A program made the position numbers and the translations under genes. The notes beneath the pieces were generated by a model. It saw nothing but the letters and a program-made list of their open reading frames with translations, had not been told where the DNA came from and searched no databases. From Sphingobacterium cellulitidis (GTDB lineage Bacteria > Bacteroidota > Bacteroidia > Sphingobacteriales > Sphingobacteriaceae), in the NCBI GenBank assembly GCA_002245855.1, contig NOUX01000002.1, positions 124,001 to 188,000 on the forward strand: a stretch of 64,000 nt of DNA, given 5' to 3'. Below are positions 1-10,100 of the stretch, piece after piece (position 1 is the stretch's first letter; each line of letters starts with the position of its first letter).

Positions 1-785
1 ACAATATCATAACTGGTCATATCTACTGGTTCCTCTTCCTTCTCATCTTCATCCTCCTCTTCTTCAGGAAAGTGGAAGGTTTCCCTTTTGATGTTCCCTT
101 CAGGAAATCCCATTCCCAATAAGGTAAATCTCACTAAATCCATATAAAATAATGGACCACAAGTATAAAATACCGCCTCATCGCCCTCATTTAAATGATT
201 CTTAAGTAGGCTTAATATATAATCTCTATTCAGTCTAGCTGTCATTAGATTCTTGCTGTTTGACCAAATAAATTCAATATGCAAGCGGTCAGGATAAGCC
301 TCTTGCCATTTCAACAATTCATCATAAAAGATGGTTTGTTCCTTTGAACTATTACTGTAAATGAGAACGACTTTACTTTTTTTCTCGGCAACCAAAGCGG
401 TTTTCAAGATTGAAAATAATGGGGTAACTCCTACTCCGGCACCAAAAAGAAATATGGTATTTGTATGTGATTCAGAAGGAATATAGGTAAAAAGACCTTG
501 AGGTTCCATGACCTGGATTTCATCTCCCACTTTGGTTTTATGATGTAATAATCTGGAAATTTCACCATTATCAACTCTTTTTACCGTGATTTCGTATGGT
601 TCATCCACATAGGGGCTACTGGAAAAAGAATAGGAACGGCGAACTTCACGTTCAGAAAACTCAAAAGCCAGAGTTAAAAATTGACCTGATTGATAGGATG
701 GGAAATCCCCACTGACATCTTCAAAACGTATGGAAATATTATGATTTGGTTGTTGAATAATTTCTGAAATCCTAAATGTATACAT
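1..785 (-). CDS. PaaE-like ferredoxin/flavin reductase (partial)
   Basis: The gene runs off the left edge, so only its first 261 residues are visible. The start is ATG at 785. An FAD-binding barrel comes first, with the flavin motif RRSYSFSS. An NAD(P)-binding domain follows, with GAGVGVTPLFSIL and the late CGPLFYMD motif. The visible part ends in a very acidic stretch rich in Glu and Asp. Related PaaE-type reductases carry a C-terminal 2Fe-2S plant-type ferredoxin domain after this point, which would lie outside the window. The family passes electrons from NAD(P)H to oxygenases or desaturases; the partner here cannot be told. It is separated from infB by a terminator and has its own promoter candidate, so it is probably transcribed alone. 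Confidence 0.85.
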   Translation of the reverse strand, partial: MYTFRISEIIQQPNHNISIRFEDVSGDFPSYQSGQFLTLAFEFSEREVRRSYSFSSSPYVDEPYEITVKRVDNGEISRLLHHKTKVGDEIQVMEPQGLFTYIPSESHTNTIFLFGAGVGVTPLFSILKTALVAEKKSKVVLIYSNSSKEQTIFYDELLKWQEAYPDRLHIEFIWSNSKNLMTARLNRDYILSLLKNHLNEGDEAVFYTCGPLFYMDLVRFTLLGMGFPEGNIKRETFHFPEEEEDEDEKEEEPVDMTSYDI

Positions 786-790
786 AGGGT

Positions 791-821
791 TAAAGATAGT
801 AGCTTACATTAGCATTTTCAA
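791..821 (-). promoter_or_regulatory. Promoter candidate for the PaaE-like gene
   Basis: On the minus strand, TTG (821-819) is followed after 20 nt by TATCTTTA (798-791), which matches 7 of 8 positions of the Bacteroidota -7 element TAnnTTTG. The start codon at 785 lies only 5 nt further on, so the mRNA would be almost leaderless. Confidence 0.4.
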
Positions 822-851
822 ATAGAAATCGTTGATATCGTATCAATAAAA

Positions 852-882
852 AAAGAGGTTTAGCACGATGCTAAACCTCTTT
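852..882 (-). terminator. Intrinsic terminator of the rimP-nusA-infB operon
   Basis: A perfect 14-bp stem (852-865 with 869-882) closes a 3-nt loop. On the minus strand it is followed by a run of U. It lies 24 nt after the infB stop codon and before the PaaE-like gene. Confidence 0.9.
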
Positions 883-905
883 CGATATCTAATAATAAGC
901 TTTGA

Positions 906-3900
906 TTAGAGCTTACGTTTTACTTCTACTTGTTCGAATGCTTCAACGATATCTTTTTCTTGGATATCATTAAATCTTTCAATGCTCAAACCACATTCAT
1001 AACCTTGAGAAACTTCTTTCACATCGTCTTTGAAACGTTTCAAAGAAGCTAACTTACCGGTATGGATTACGACGCCATCTCTAATGATTCGGATATCATT
1101 GTTTCTGTTGATTTTACCATCCAACACCATACATCCGGCAATTGAACCAACTTTAGAGATTTTGAATACTTCGCGGATTTCCACTTCAGCAACAATTTTC
1201 TCTTCCAATTTAGGAGCCAACATACCTTCCATCGCAGATTTGATTTCTTCAATCGCATCGTAGATAATAGAGTATAGACGGATATCGATTTGTTCATTTT
1301 CAGCAAGCTTACGTGCATTCTGAGTAGGACGAACTTGGAAACCGATAATAATCGCATCAGAAGCAGAAGCTAATAATACATCGGACTCAGAGATAGCACC
1401 CACTGATTTGTGAATGATATTCACTTGGATCTCGTCGGTAGAAAGTTTCAACAATGAATCGGATAATGCTTCGATTGAACCATCCACATCCCCTTTAACG
1501 ATAATATTAAGTTCTTTAAAGTTACCGATAGCAAGACGTCTTCCGATTTCATCCAAGGTAATGTGTTTAGTTGCACGCATACCTTGCTCACGTTGAAGTT
1601 GCAGTCTCTTGTTCGCTACCTGACGAGCTTCAGATTCACTTTCTAATACATAAAGTTTATCCCCTGCTGTTGGAGCACCTGACATACCTAAGATCTGTAC
1701 AGGCATTGAAGGACCAGCTTCTTTCACACGTTCACCGCGTTCATTGGTCAAGGCTTTAACTTTACCAGAATAAGAACCCGCAAGAATTGGATCACCAATA
1801 CGAAGCGTACCGCCTTGAACTAGTACTGTTGTTACAATACCTCTACCTTTATCTAATGCAGCTTCGATTACGGAACCTACAGCACGTTTTTTAGGATCGG
1901 CTTTAAGTTCTAATAACTCAGCTTCTAATAATACTTTTTCTAACAATAGTTCGACATTCTCACCAGTTTTAGCAGAGATTTCTTGGGCTTGGTATTTACC
2001 ACCCCAATCTTCTACTAGGATATTCATGATCGATAATTGTTCACGGATTTTATCAGCGTTGGCACCTGGTTTATCCACCTTCGTAAAGGCAAATACGATT
2101 GGTACCCCTGCAGCCATGGCATGATTGATTGCTTCTTTAGTTTGAGGCATCACGGCATCATCCGCAGCAATTACGATAATTACAATATCTGTTACTTGAG
2201 CACCACGAGCACGCATCGCTGTAAAGGCTTCGTGACCCGGAGTATCTAAGAATGTTATTTTTTTACCACCATCTAACTGTACAGCATAAGCACCGATGTG
2301 CTGCGTAATACCTCCGGCTTCACCTTTGGTTACATTTGCTTTACGGATGTAGTCAAGCAAGGAAGTCTTACCGTGGTCAACGTGTCCCATCACCGTTACG
2401 ATTGGTGCTCTAGGCACTAAACGTGTTGGATCATCTACTTCCTCCAGTTCAGCTGTTTCTTCATCCTCCGGTTTGATAAACTCAATTTGGAATCCGAATT
2501 CATCAGCAACGATTGCTAATGTTTCAGCATCTAACCTTTGGTTGATAGATACGAACATTCCTAAGCTCATACAAGTACCAATTACTTGCGTTACTGGAAC
2601 ATCCATCAAGTTGGCCAATTCATTTGCTGTAACAAATTCCGTTACGCGCAATACTTTGGACATTGCTGCTTCTTCCATTGCTGCTTCTTCGGCAGACATT
2701 GCTATATCATCACGTTTTTGACGGCGTAACTTAGCACGTTGAGCAAACTTACCCGATTTACCAGCTCCACTCAAGCGAGCAAGAGTTGCCTTAATTTGAT
2801 CTTGGATCTCCTTTTCTGTAGGCTCTTCTTTTGGAGTATCAGGTTTTCTGTTTCTGTCGTTACGACCTCTATTATTCCCGTGACGATCATTGTTTGGATG
2901 ATTCGGGCGGTTGTTCGGACGGTTACCACCACCTTGATAAGGCGGACGATTTCCACCATCTTGTCTATTACCTTGTTGTCCTTGACCTTGTCCCTGACCT
3001 TGACCTTGGTTTTGTCCATGACCATGACCACCGTGGCCATGACCTTGTCCTTGAGCAGCACCGCCATGAGTTGGATTCGGTTTATTCGTACGCTTGCGCT
3101 TACGTTTGTTGTCATGTTGATTTCCACCAGCATTATTCGATGAGGAGGCAACAGGTTTGTGTGGCTTAGAAACAGGTAACTGGATCTTACCGACTACTTT
3201 TGGTCCACTTAAGGTTTCCGAACGAGCGCGGATGACATCATCCACTGGTTCTACCTTCGCGGCAGGTTTTTCTACTTCTTTATTTTTTTTCACCTCTTCA
3301 GGTTGTTTTTCTGTCTTTTCAGATTTTACTGGCTGCGGAGCCTTCTCAGGCTGCACTGGTTTTTCAGTTTTAACGGGAGCCTCGGTTTTTTCAGCAGGAG
3401 CCGCTTGAACCGGTTTTTCAACCACGGGTTTCTTCTCCTCTACTTTAGCTACCTCTTCTTTTTTAGGCTCTACTTCCTGTTTCACAACTGGAGCTTCTTC
3501 TTTCTTAGGCTCTACCTTTTTCTCAGGTTCTACAGGTTTTTCTTCTTTGACTTCTGCCTTTGGAGCAGGTTTACCACGTTTTAGGCTGTCAAGATCAATC
3601 TTACCAACCACCTTCAATGGTGAATTACCTGTTTCTTCTTTTTTGGTTTCTTCCACTACTGGAGTATTCTCCGTAGAAGCATTTTTTATCAAAATCTCTT
3701 TAACCTCAGTAGGGCTTTCCTTCTCATCAGTAGATTCAGGGTTAGAGCTAGCAGTGCCTGTGGCTGGACCTTCTTCACGGCGAATCTTGCCGATAACTAT
3801 TTGTTTAGCCTCGTCTTTAACAATCTTATCACCCTGAAATTCTTTCAAAAGAACGCCATACATCTCAGGGCTCAACTTCGAACTTGGTTTAGAGTCTACA

Positions 3901-3998
3901 TCAAACCCTTTCTTAACCAAATATTCTACAGCTGTGCCAATCCCAATGTTGAGCTCTTTTGCCGCCTTAAGCAAGTTTATACTTTTACCTTCTGTCAT
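906..3998 (-). CDS. infB: Translation initiation factor IF-2
   Basis: This GTPase brings initiator fMet-tRNA to the 30S subunit and promotes subunit joining. At 1030 residues it is long for the family. An IF2_N domain sits at about residues 1-55. A long low-complexity stretch (about 75-400) follows, first rich in Lys, Glu, Pro and Val, then in Gly, Gln, His and Asn. A second IF2_N-like domain is near 450-500. The GTPase core starts near 530 with G1 GHVDHGKT, G3 DTPGHEAF and G4 TKVD, and the usual beta-barrel and C-terminal fMet-tRNA binding domains complete it. The Gly-Gln-His section is encoded by short repeats near 2975-3060, a likely site of length variation between strains. It is the last gene of the rimP-nusA-infB operon, 102 nt after nusA. 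Confidence 0.98.
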   Translation of the reverse strand: MTEGKSINLLKAAKELNIGIGTAVEYLVKKGFDVDSKPSSKLSPEMYGVLLKEFQGDKIVKDEAKQIVIGKIRREEGPATGTASSNPESTDEKESPTEVKEILIKNASTENTPVVEETKKEETGNSPLKVVGKIDLDSLKRGKPAPKAEVKEEKPVEPEKKVEPKKEEAPVVKQEVEPKKEEVAKVEEKKPVVEKPVQAAPAEKTEAPVKTEKPVQPEKAPQPVKSEKTEKQPEEVKKNKEVEKPAAKVEPVDDVIRARSETLSGPKVVGKIQLPVSKPHKPVASSSNNAGGNQHDNKRKRKRTNKPNPTHGGAAQGQGHGHGGHGHGQNQGQGQGQGQGQQGNRQDGGNRPPYQGGGNRPNNRPNHPNNDRHGNNRGRNDRNRKPDTPKEEPTEKEIQDQIKATLARLSGAGKSGKFAQRAKLRRQKRDDIAMSAEEAAMEEAAMSKVLRVTEFVTANELANLMDVPVTQVIGTCMSLGMFVSINQRLDAETLAIVADEFGFQIEFIKPEDEETAELEEVDDPTRLVPRAPIVTVMGHVDHGKTSLLDYIRKANVTKGEAGGITQHIGAYAVQLDGGKKITFLDTPGHEAFTAMRARGAQVTDIVIIVIAADDAVMPQTKEAINHAMAAGVPIVFAFTKVDKPGANADKIREQLSIMNILVEDWGGKYQAQEISAKTGENVELLLEKVLLEAELLELKADPKKRAVGSVIEAALDKGRGIVTTVLVQGGTLRIGDPILAGSYSGKVKALTNERGERVKEAGPSMPVQILGMSGAPTAGDKLYVLESESEARQVANKRLQLQREQGMRATKHITLDEIGRRLAIGNFKELNIIVKGDVDGSIEALSDSLLKLSTDEIQVNIIHKSVGAISESDVLLASASDAIIIGFQVRPTQNARKLAENEQIDIRLYSIIYDAIEEIKSAMEGMLAPKLEEKIVAEVEIREVFKISKVGSIAGCMVLDGKINRNNDIRIIRDGVVIHTGKLASLKRFKDDVKEVSQGYECGLSIERFNDIQEKDIVEAFEQVEVKRKL

Positions 3999-4100
3999 CT
4001 ACTATCTTCTAAATATAATATCGTACTACAAAAATATGTTTTTTTACAAGGATTTAACAATTTATTATAAATTGTTAAACCCTGAAATTCGAAGTTTTTA

Positions 4101-5339
4101 TTATTCGAATTCTGCTTGTAAAATACGTACAATTTCGCGGATGGTATCTTCCTCTAAATCTGTACGTCTTACAAGTTCTTCTTCGGACAGTGCCAATACA
4201 GATCTCGCTGTATCTAAACCAACGCGTTTAAACTCGTCGATAATCCATCCGTCAATTTCATCTGCAAATTCTTCGATGTCCACATCCTCCTCTTCTTCTC
4301 CGCTTTCACGGTAAACATCAATTTCATAGCCAGTTAATTTACCAGCCAATTTAATATTATGACCTCCACGACCAATCGCCAAGGAAACTTGATCAGGTTT
4401 CAAATAAACCGCAGCAGTTTTATTTTCTTCATCAATTTTGATGGAAGTGATTCTAGCTGGGCTTAATGCACGTGTGATATATAGAGAATGGTTTGTCGTA
4501 AAGTTGATTACGTCAATATTCTCATTACGTAATTCACGAACAATACCGTGAATACGAGAACCTTTCATACCCACACAAGCACCTACTGGATCAATACGAT
4601 CATCGTATGATTCTACAGCTACTTTAGCACGCTCTCCTGGTTCACGAACAATTTTCTTAATAGTAATCAATCCGTCGAAAATCTCAGGAACCTCTAGTTC
4701 GAACAAACGTTGTAAAAACTCAGGTGCTGTACGAGAGATAATAATCTTAGGATTATTATTCATCATATCTACCTTGTCAACAACCGCACGAATGCTGTCT
4801 CCTTTTTTGAAATAATCAGCAGGGATTTGCTCACTTTTAGGAAGAATCAATTCATTACCATCTTCATCTAAAACTAAGATCTCTTTTTTCCAAATCTGAT
4901 AAACCTCTCCGATTACTAACTCACCTTCGCGGTCTTTGTATTTCTTGAATACTTCATCTTTTTCAAGTTCAAGAATCTTAGAAACCAAAGTCTGACGAGC
5001 GGCTAAGATGGCACGTCTACCGAAGCTCTCTAAAGTAATCTGCTCGATATAATCATCACCAACCTCTAAGTCTGAATCATACTTATGGGCTTCTTCCAAC
5101 TCAATCTCTAAATCATCATCTTCAGAGAATCCGTCTTCCATAACCACACGCGTACGCCAGATTTCCAAGTCACCATTATCTGGGTTGACAATTACGTCAA
5201 CATTCTCATCTGTTCCAAAACGCTTACGAATCATACTACGGAACACTTCCTCCAAAACAGTAATGACTGTAGGACGGTCAATGTTCTTAAAGTCCTTGAA
5301 CTCTTGAAACGAGTCTATCAAATTTATATTAGTACTCAT
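4101..5339 (-). CDS. nusA: Transcription termination/antitermination factor NusA
   Basis: NusA binds RNA polymerase and nascent RNA and modulates pausing, termination and antitermination. The 412-residue protein has the N-terminal RNAP-binding domain (about 1-130), an S1 domain (about 135-205) and two KH domains. KH signatures are visible as GACVGMKGSRIHG and AIGRGGHNIKLAG. A single acidic helical C-terminal domain (about 345-412) replaces the two acidic repeats of the longer E. coli protein. It starts 2 nt after the rimP stop, so translation is probably coupled. It sits downstream of an intrinsic terminator in the operon leader, which could make its own expression sensitive to NusA activity; that link is inference. 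Confidence 0.97.
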   Translation of the reverse strand: MSTNINLIDSFQEFKDFKNIDRPTVITVLEEVFRSMIRKRFGTDENVDVIVNPDNGDLEIWRTRVVMEDGFSEDDDLEIELEEAHKYDSDLEVGDDYIEQITLESFGRRAILAARQTLVSKILELEKDEVFKKYKDREGELVIGEVYQIWKKEILVLDEDGNELILPKSEQIPADYFKKGDSIRAVVDKVDMMNNNPKIIISRTAPEFLQRLFELEVPEIFDGLITIKKIVREPGERAKVAVESYDDRIDPVGACVGMKGSRIHGIVRELRNENIDVINFTTNHSLYITRALSPARITSIKIDEENKTAAVYLKPDQVSLAIGRGGHNIKLAGKLTGYEIDVYRESGEEEEDVDIEEFADEIDGWIIDEFKRVGLDTARSVLALSEEELVRRTDLEEDTIREIVRILQAEFE

Positions 5340-5341
5340 TC

Positions 5342-5806
5342 TTATTTAAATGAAATTAACACCTTTGTTTCCTTTATTTGATCTAATGGAATATCAGCTT
5401 GTACAAGCACAGCTTTCTTCCCTTTTTCCTTTACTTTTTCTTCAATGCTGATTGAATCATCGGTAATCGACAATAATTCGCCTTCTTTTTTAGTTCCATC
5501 CAACATCTTCATTTGGATACTTCTTCCGATATTCTTCTCGAATTGTCTTTTCAACAATAATGGAGAATCAATACCTGGTGATGATACTTCCAAACGGTAA
5601 GCCTTATCAATCACATTCTCTTCTTCCAAGTGGAATCCAACATGACGACTAACTTGAACACAATCTTCAATGGCAATGCCATTATCACCATCTAGAAGAA
5701 TCTCTAAAACACCATTCTTTAAAAACCGTACACTAACAATAAATAAGTCTGGTCTGTCGGCAATTTTCTCCTCAACTAACTCTATTACTCGATTCTCGAT
5801 CTGCAT
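5342..5806 (-). CDS. rimP: Ribosome maturation factor RimP
   Basis: RimP assists maturation of the 30S ribosomal subunit. The 154-residue length is typical. The N-terminal alpha/beta domain holds the family core around the DGDNGIAIEDCVQVSR stretch and the conserved EVSSPGID motif. The C-terminal SH3-like domain follows (about 90-154). It is the first gene of the conserved rimP-nusA-infB order. The start codon at 5806 lies about 50 nt downstream of the predicted transcription start and just past a strong hairpin with a U-tract. Confidence 0.95.
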   Translation of the reverse strand: MQIENRVIELVEEKIADRPDLFIVSVRFLKNGVLEILLDGDNGIAIEDCVQVSRHVGFHLEEENVIDKAYRLEVSSPGIDSPLLLKRQFEKNIGRSIQMKMLDGTKKEGELLSITDDSISIEEKVKEKGKKAVLVQADIPLDQIKETKVLISFK

Positions 5807-5828
5807 ATTTTAATTAATGAATTAAAAA

Positions 5829-5852
5829 AAGGGGGCATACGATGCCCCCTTC
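5829..5852 (-). terminator. Strong intrinsic terminator in the rimP leader
   Basis: A GC-rich stem of about 10 bp (AAGGGGGCAT paired with ATGCCCCCTT, loop CGT on the minus strand) is followed by seven U. It can end the upstream XRE/S24 transcript. It also lies between the best rimP promoter (5866-5896) and the rimP start at 5806, so rimP-operon RNA polymerase must cross it. Confidence 0.85.
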
Positions 5853-5865
5853 CTTTCAGATAGTA

Positions 5866-5896
5866 CAAAGGTACGAAAACATTTTATTATTTACAA
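5866..5896 (-). promoter_or_regulatory. Promoter of the rimP-nusA-infB operon
   Basis: On the minus strand, TTG (5896-5894) plus 20 nt plus TACCTTTG (5873-5866) matches the Bacteroidota consensus TTG-N19/20-TAnnTTTG exactly. The expected transcription start is near 5859-5862, which leaves only a few bases before the terminator hairpin. Confidence 0.7.
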
Positions 5897-5914
5897 CATA
5901 TATCAAATACGATG

Positions 5915-6688
5915 TTAATTTTTATCGACTACGGAGTTAATAGTTTTCTGCATTTGAGCCATCATGGTAGACAAAGCTTCCAAGGTAGGTTCTGGATTTG
6001 GCTCCGGTAATTCGGTACTTACAAAAGCCTTTGCTTTCCATACTTCCAGGATTTCATTTGCGGAAACCCAATATGGTTCATAAGTCTTGTTATCAGAAAC
6101 CAACTTCAATCCTTTATCTTCTTTGAATTTTTGTCCGATCCGTTTATAAACAATACCATCATCAGAGGAAACCACAACATAGGTTTGTCCAGGTTTTATA
6201 TCATGCCAGTTTTCTACGTATTCAGCAATGATTAATGAACCCGATGCCAATGGTAACATTGAGTCACCTTTAATTTCGAATGCTCTATAAGTACCTTGGT
6301 TAAACAGAGGCAGGGAAAATTTCGGCAGTTCACTGACATATTCAGGGTCACCATATCCGTTCATGTACCCAGCACTAGCCTTCACAGGAACAAATTCAAT
6401 ATTCTCCCGATCATTCGAATCCACAGTTACACTTAATACCCTTAGGTTGGAGGCATTGCTCTTCGGAGTTGGTTTCCATTTATCATCTATTACATCATTT
6501 GCCAACTCATCCATACTTAAATCATAGAACTCTGCTATCTTTTTTAGTAATTCATACTTAGGCTCGGCCCTATCCTCTTCATAAGCCCCCACCGAAGCAC
6601 GCTTGATTTCCATTAAATCAGCAAATTGCTGCTGAGTCAACCCTTTTTTCTTGCGAAGATATTTAAGATTTGATGAAATATTTGCCAT
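5915..6688 (-). CDS. LexA-like XRE-family repressor with S24 peptidase domain
   Basis: An N-terminal HTH of the XRE type occupies about residues 5-62 of the 257-residue protein and contains the stretch GLTQQQFADLMEIKR. The C-terminal S24/LexA-type self-cleavage domain has an Ala-Gly bond at 106-107, Ser143 in KGDSML and Lys182 in IVYKRIG, the expected Ser/Lys dyad. This suggests a repressor inactivated by autocleavage, as with LexA or phage CI under DNA damage. The start was set at 6688 because the longer reading adds an unrelated 29-residue AT-rich extension over the promoter. A short Met- and Gln-containing tail follows the peptidase domain. It is divergent from the GIY-YIG-like gene, with a palindrome between the two. 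Similar XRE/S24 proteins accompany error-prone polymerase cassettes in other Bacteroidota, but none is visible here. Confidence 0.88.
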   Translation of the reverse strand: MANISSNLKYLRKKKGLTQQQFADLMEIKRASVGAYEEDRAEPKYELLKKIAEFYDLSMDELANDVIDDKWKPTPKSNASNLRVLSVTVDSNDRENIEFVPVKASAGYMNGYGDPEYVSELPKFSLPLFNQGTYRAFEIKGDSMLPLASGSLIIAEYVENWHDIKPGQTYVVVSSDDGIVYKRIGQKFKEDKGLKLVSDNKTYEPYWVSANEILEVWKAKAFVSTELPEPNPEPTLEALSTMMAQMQKTINSVVDKN

Positions 6689-6714
6689 AGATTTTTTTAT
6701 TATTTTTTTTTGAA

Positions 6715-6733
6715 ATACTAAATTTATTAGTAT
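6715..6733. promoter_or_regulatory. Palindrome in the XRE/GIY-YIG divergent promoter region
   Basis: ATACTAA and TTAGTAT form 7-bp inverted arms around a 5-bp centre, 27 bp upstream of the repressor start. The size and position suit an operator for the XRE/S24 protein. This is inference only. Confidence 0.4.
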
Positions 6734-6800
6734 AATTGTACCAATAAAATTAGCAAAACGACTGCAAATTACCAAATAATTTAGCTAAAACAAGAATAAA

Positions 6801-7124
6801 ATGAACAAATACCATATTTACATCGCGACAGATTCAAACCGTAGGTTCTTACAAGTTGGGTTAAATCAAAATTTGGGATCCGTATACCATGAATTACAGG
6901 AACAAGCTGAGCCTACCCTATTTTCATTTGCGGTATTAAATAGAATTGTATTTATTGAATCGTTCAATACGGAGTTGGAGGCAGAAAAGAGATTACAGGA
7001 ATTATCAGGGATGAGCAGAATGGTCAAAGAAAGATTGATTCGCAAGAGCAACCCAAATTGGTTAAGTCTGTGCCCGCATACTCCAAAAATTGGAATCAGA
7101 AAAAAAGCCGTTGTTTATGCATAA
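6801..7124 (+). CDS. Degenerate GIY-YIG domain protein
   Basis: This 107-residue protein follows the GIY-YIG nuclease layout. HIY (residues 5-7) stands in place of GIY, and LQVG (17-20) in place of the YIG strand. The helix AEKRLQEL with Glu62 is kept, and the ending NPNWLSL matches the family's NPxWxDL. The second Tyr is replaced by Gln, and the Arg normally found after the YIG segment is not evident, so nuclease activity is doubtful. It may instead bind DNA or a protein. It is divergently transcribed from the LexA-like repressor over a 112-bp gap that holds a palindrome, which suggests control by that repressor. The stop codon lies inside the loop of a terminator hairpin. Confidence 0.75.
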   Translation: MNKYHIYIATDSNRRFLQVGLNQNLGSVYHELQEQAEPTLFSFAVLNRIVFIESFNTELEAEKRLQELSGMSRMVKERLIRKSNPNWLSLCPHTPKIGIRKKAVVYA

Positions 7125-7139
7125 GCAATAAACAACGGC
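7107..7139 (-). terminator. Terminator between convergent genes
   Basis: A 12-bp perfect stem (7107-7118 with 7128-7139) has a 9-nt loop containing the GIY-YIG stop codon. A U-tract follows on the minus strand, so it mainly ends the 7199-10321 transcript and may also act on the plus strand. Confidence 0.75.
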
Positions 7140-7198
7140 CTTAACAACCTTTTCCCTACACTAATCTCTAATTTTTTCGCTCTCTTGTCATTCTTAGA

Positions 7199-10100
7199 CT
7201 ACCAACCTGGAGCAAAGTTTAATCCGAAGGTTCCAAATTTTTCTCGGGTCGGATTATTCAACTGAATAGCATAGTAAGGTTCCAATATCATGGCACCGAA
7301 TAAGTTCACTCGAAGCGATACACCTGCACTAAATACCGGCATGGTAACTCTCGAGTCATAAGTAGTAACCGAACCATTTCCAAAATTCTCCTGAACTTTA
7401 TCAGCATCGGTTTTTTTCCATTTAATAATACTATTATTACTCCATGCTAAACCACCATCAATAAAGAAGTTTAAATCTGAGAATAATAACCCTGAAGGAA
7501 TAACAGCGAGTTTCTCAGGACCAGTAAATGGCAAACGAACTTCAAAGTTTCCAACTACCATTTTCGACCCAGAAAGATCATTGAATCCAATCATACTATT
7601 TGGTCCAAAGGAATTAGATTCAAACCCACGTACCATATAAGGGTAACCAATATAAATATTATAAAGACGATCGGCATCTTCGCCCATCCGCATATAGGAA
7701 TAGACCCTAGCAGCAATCGTTACTGGTTTAATTCTTTGATACTTCCTTAAGTCTATATTCAAAGCTGTAAAGCTATAGGTCCCAAAATACTGTTCGGCAC
7801 CTAATCTATATCTAAAACCTTGCAATGGTGCAGCGATTCCAAATACAGCATTATCTCCAACCAATCCAGCGTTGACTTGCATCAAATTAAATGGATCCAA
7901 ATTAGACACTCCTAATGCTTTAGCAGCTTCATCATTTGGTACTCGCTCGCGATTACCATAGTAGTTGTAATAACTTTGTGTAAAGCGGTCAACTCGATAG
8001 GAGTTATAAGATATTGCACCACCTGTTTCAAAACGGTGATGTCTATTGAAAGGATAGGCAACAAAGGCATCTGCTTGACTTTGGAAAGAACGAACCAAAT
8101 ACTGATCAATCACTGGTTCCACACCATTTCCTAAATCCCTGGAATCGAAATTATAAAATCCGAATCGGTACGGAATATGGGATAATGAACCACCCCAGTT
8201 CCAACGACTTCTTTGATTTATATAGGCTACTTGTCCACCAAAATCGTAAATCTCACCATTGATATTCAAGGCTGCGAATATTTGGTTATACCCCAAGATA
8301 TCAGAAAACATTCCTTGCACCCCAGAGTTAATACCTGCACCATACCTTGACCCCACAGACATCCCAACGCCAGAATTGGCAAGGTAATCTAATTTGAATT
8401 TCGGTTTATAGGCTATATTCTTAATTTGCGAATCCGAAATCCTGCCATAAGCATTGAAATTATATAGGTTGGTATTGACCACATCCACGCCACGGCTTTG
8501 AACCGGAGGCAACATCGCTGCCTCAAGATTGATTGATGCCGGATCTACAGACACGGAATCAAACTCGCCACTTTTCGCTTTATATATGGAGAATGAGTTA
8601 TTCTTAAAATAAGAATAGATGATATCGTCATTTGCTGAAACACTCATTGCTGGTGAATATTCAGTAATACCACTAATACCAGTAAAGAAATCCGTCATTC
8701 TTTCAACATGTCCCCCATCGATAACGATTCGGTACATATTTCTGAATCCATCACTATTGGATAAGAAATAAATTTCTTTTCCGGATGAAGAGAAATGAGG
8801 ATTTAAATTATTTGCACCTGGGAAAACAGGTATATTCTTAACTTCTTTTGTATTTACATCGACATAAGCCAATCCCATTGGAATATCAACAGTTCTACTA
8901 GCTGACTCCAAGGACATTCTATCTGTACTGAAAACGATATATTTTCCATCTCTGGAGAAACTAGGTTGGAAATCTGAGTATTTATCGTCGGTCAGTTGGC
9001 TTAGTTGCTTAGATTCTAGATCATAGGTATAAATATCGCTTCGTCCATTTTTCAGACCTGAGAAAGCCACCAGGCTTCCATTTGGTGCCCAAGTAATATT
9101 GGTAAATTCAGTGATATCCCCCATGGCTTGCACCGAAAGTGTCCTACCATTATTGATATCCACGATCATGAGCTTATTTTTCCCTTCACTGAAAACGGAG
9201 AACGCGAATTTCTTACTATCCGGTGAGAAGGTACCTGCAGATTCTATAAAACTGAATTCATCAATATCCTTATTGGTGAGTCGACTTCCCAACTTTCGAA
9301 TGACCGTTCCGGTTTCTGCATCAGCGAGAAAGAGATCAATACTGAAGAGATCCATCTCAGACAAGAAAACGACATATTTACCATCCGGAGAAATTGCCGG
9401 CGACACATTCATTCGACCAGCATTTTTCGTGGATAGTAAAAGTTTACCAATTGGATTAGAAGTTGTGTCCTTTCCTATGTTCTTGTAGGAGTTCTCCATA
9501 CTATTTTTCCAAAGGGTAGACATGGTTTGAGCATCATATCCAAAGACTCTTTTTATTGCAAATTCATAACCGTATTTGGCAGTTTCAATGAATAGAGGCA
9601 TAATCACGGTATCCCCGTAGGTAGACCCAAGATATGACCAAAATGCCTGTCCATAACGATAAGGGAAGTATTTACTGGATTGCTCTGTCATTTGCCTTAA
9701 ACTTGGCAAATCATTTCTAGCATATGAATCCCGCATCCACATAGAGGTAAAGGCGTCTTTTTTCCCGATGGAGAAATATTCTGCCATTCCTTCCACCATC
9801 CACAGGGGAAGATTCGCGATATTCTCCAACCTTGTTGAATCTCCACCTTCAATTAGAACGCGATATTGGAAAGCATGGACCAATTCGTGGCCAAGAACAT
9901 GTCGGGTTTGCTGATTAATTTGCATAATTGGCATGACAACCCTTTGTTTAAAGGCCTCGGTTACACCACCAGTTCCTACACTAATCTCCCCTTGAATAGC
10001 CGTAGTTTGCTGGAATTCAGGGTGATTATTATATAAAATAATAGGATTTTTTCTCGAAAAAGTATCTTGAAATACTTGTTGATGCAATTCATACCAGACC

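Noticed and set aside
2975..3060. Possible tandem-repeat array or CRISPR-like repeats
   Set aside because: The units are short imperfect codon repeats inside infB and have no spacer structure.
2739..3169. Several overlapping ORFs opposite or out of frame in the IF-2 repeat section
   Set aside because: They are shadows of the low-complexity infB sequence, with composition explained by its repeats.
6689..6775. N-terminal extension of the LexA-like repressor to 6775
   Set aside because: It would cover the palindrome and promoter and has no counterpart in XRE proteins; MANISSNLKYLRKKKG at 6688 is a standard start.
9099..9488. 129-codon ORF opposite the protease-propeller gene
   Set aside because: It is antisense to conserved propeller blades, with no independent start signal or recognisable domain.
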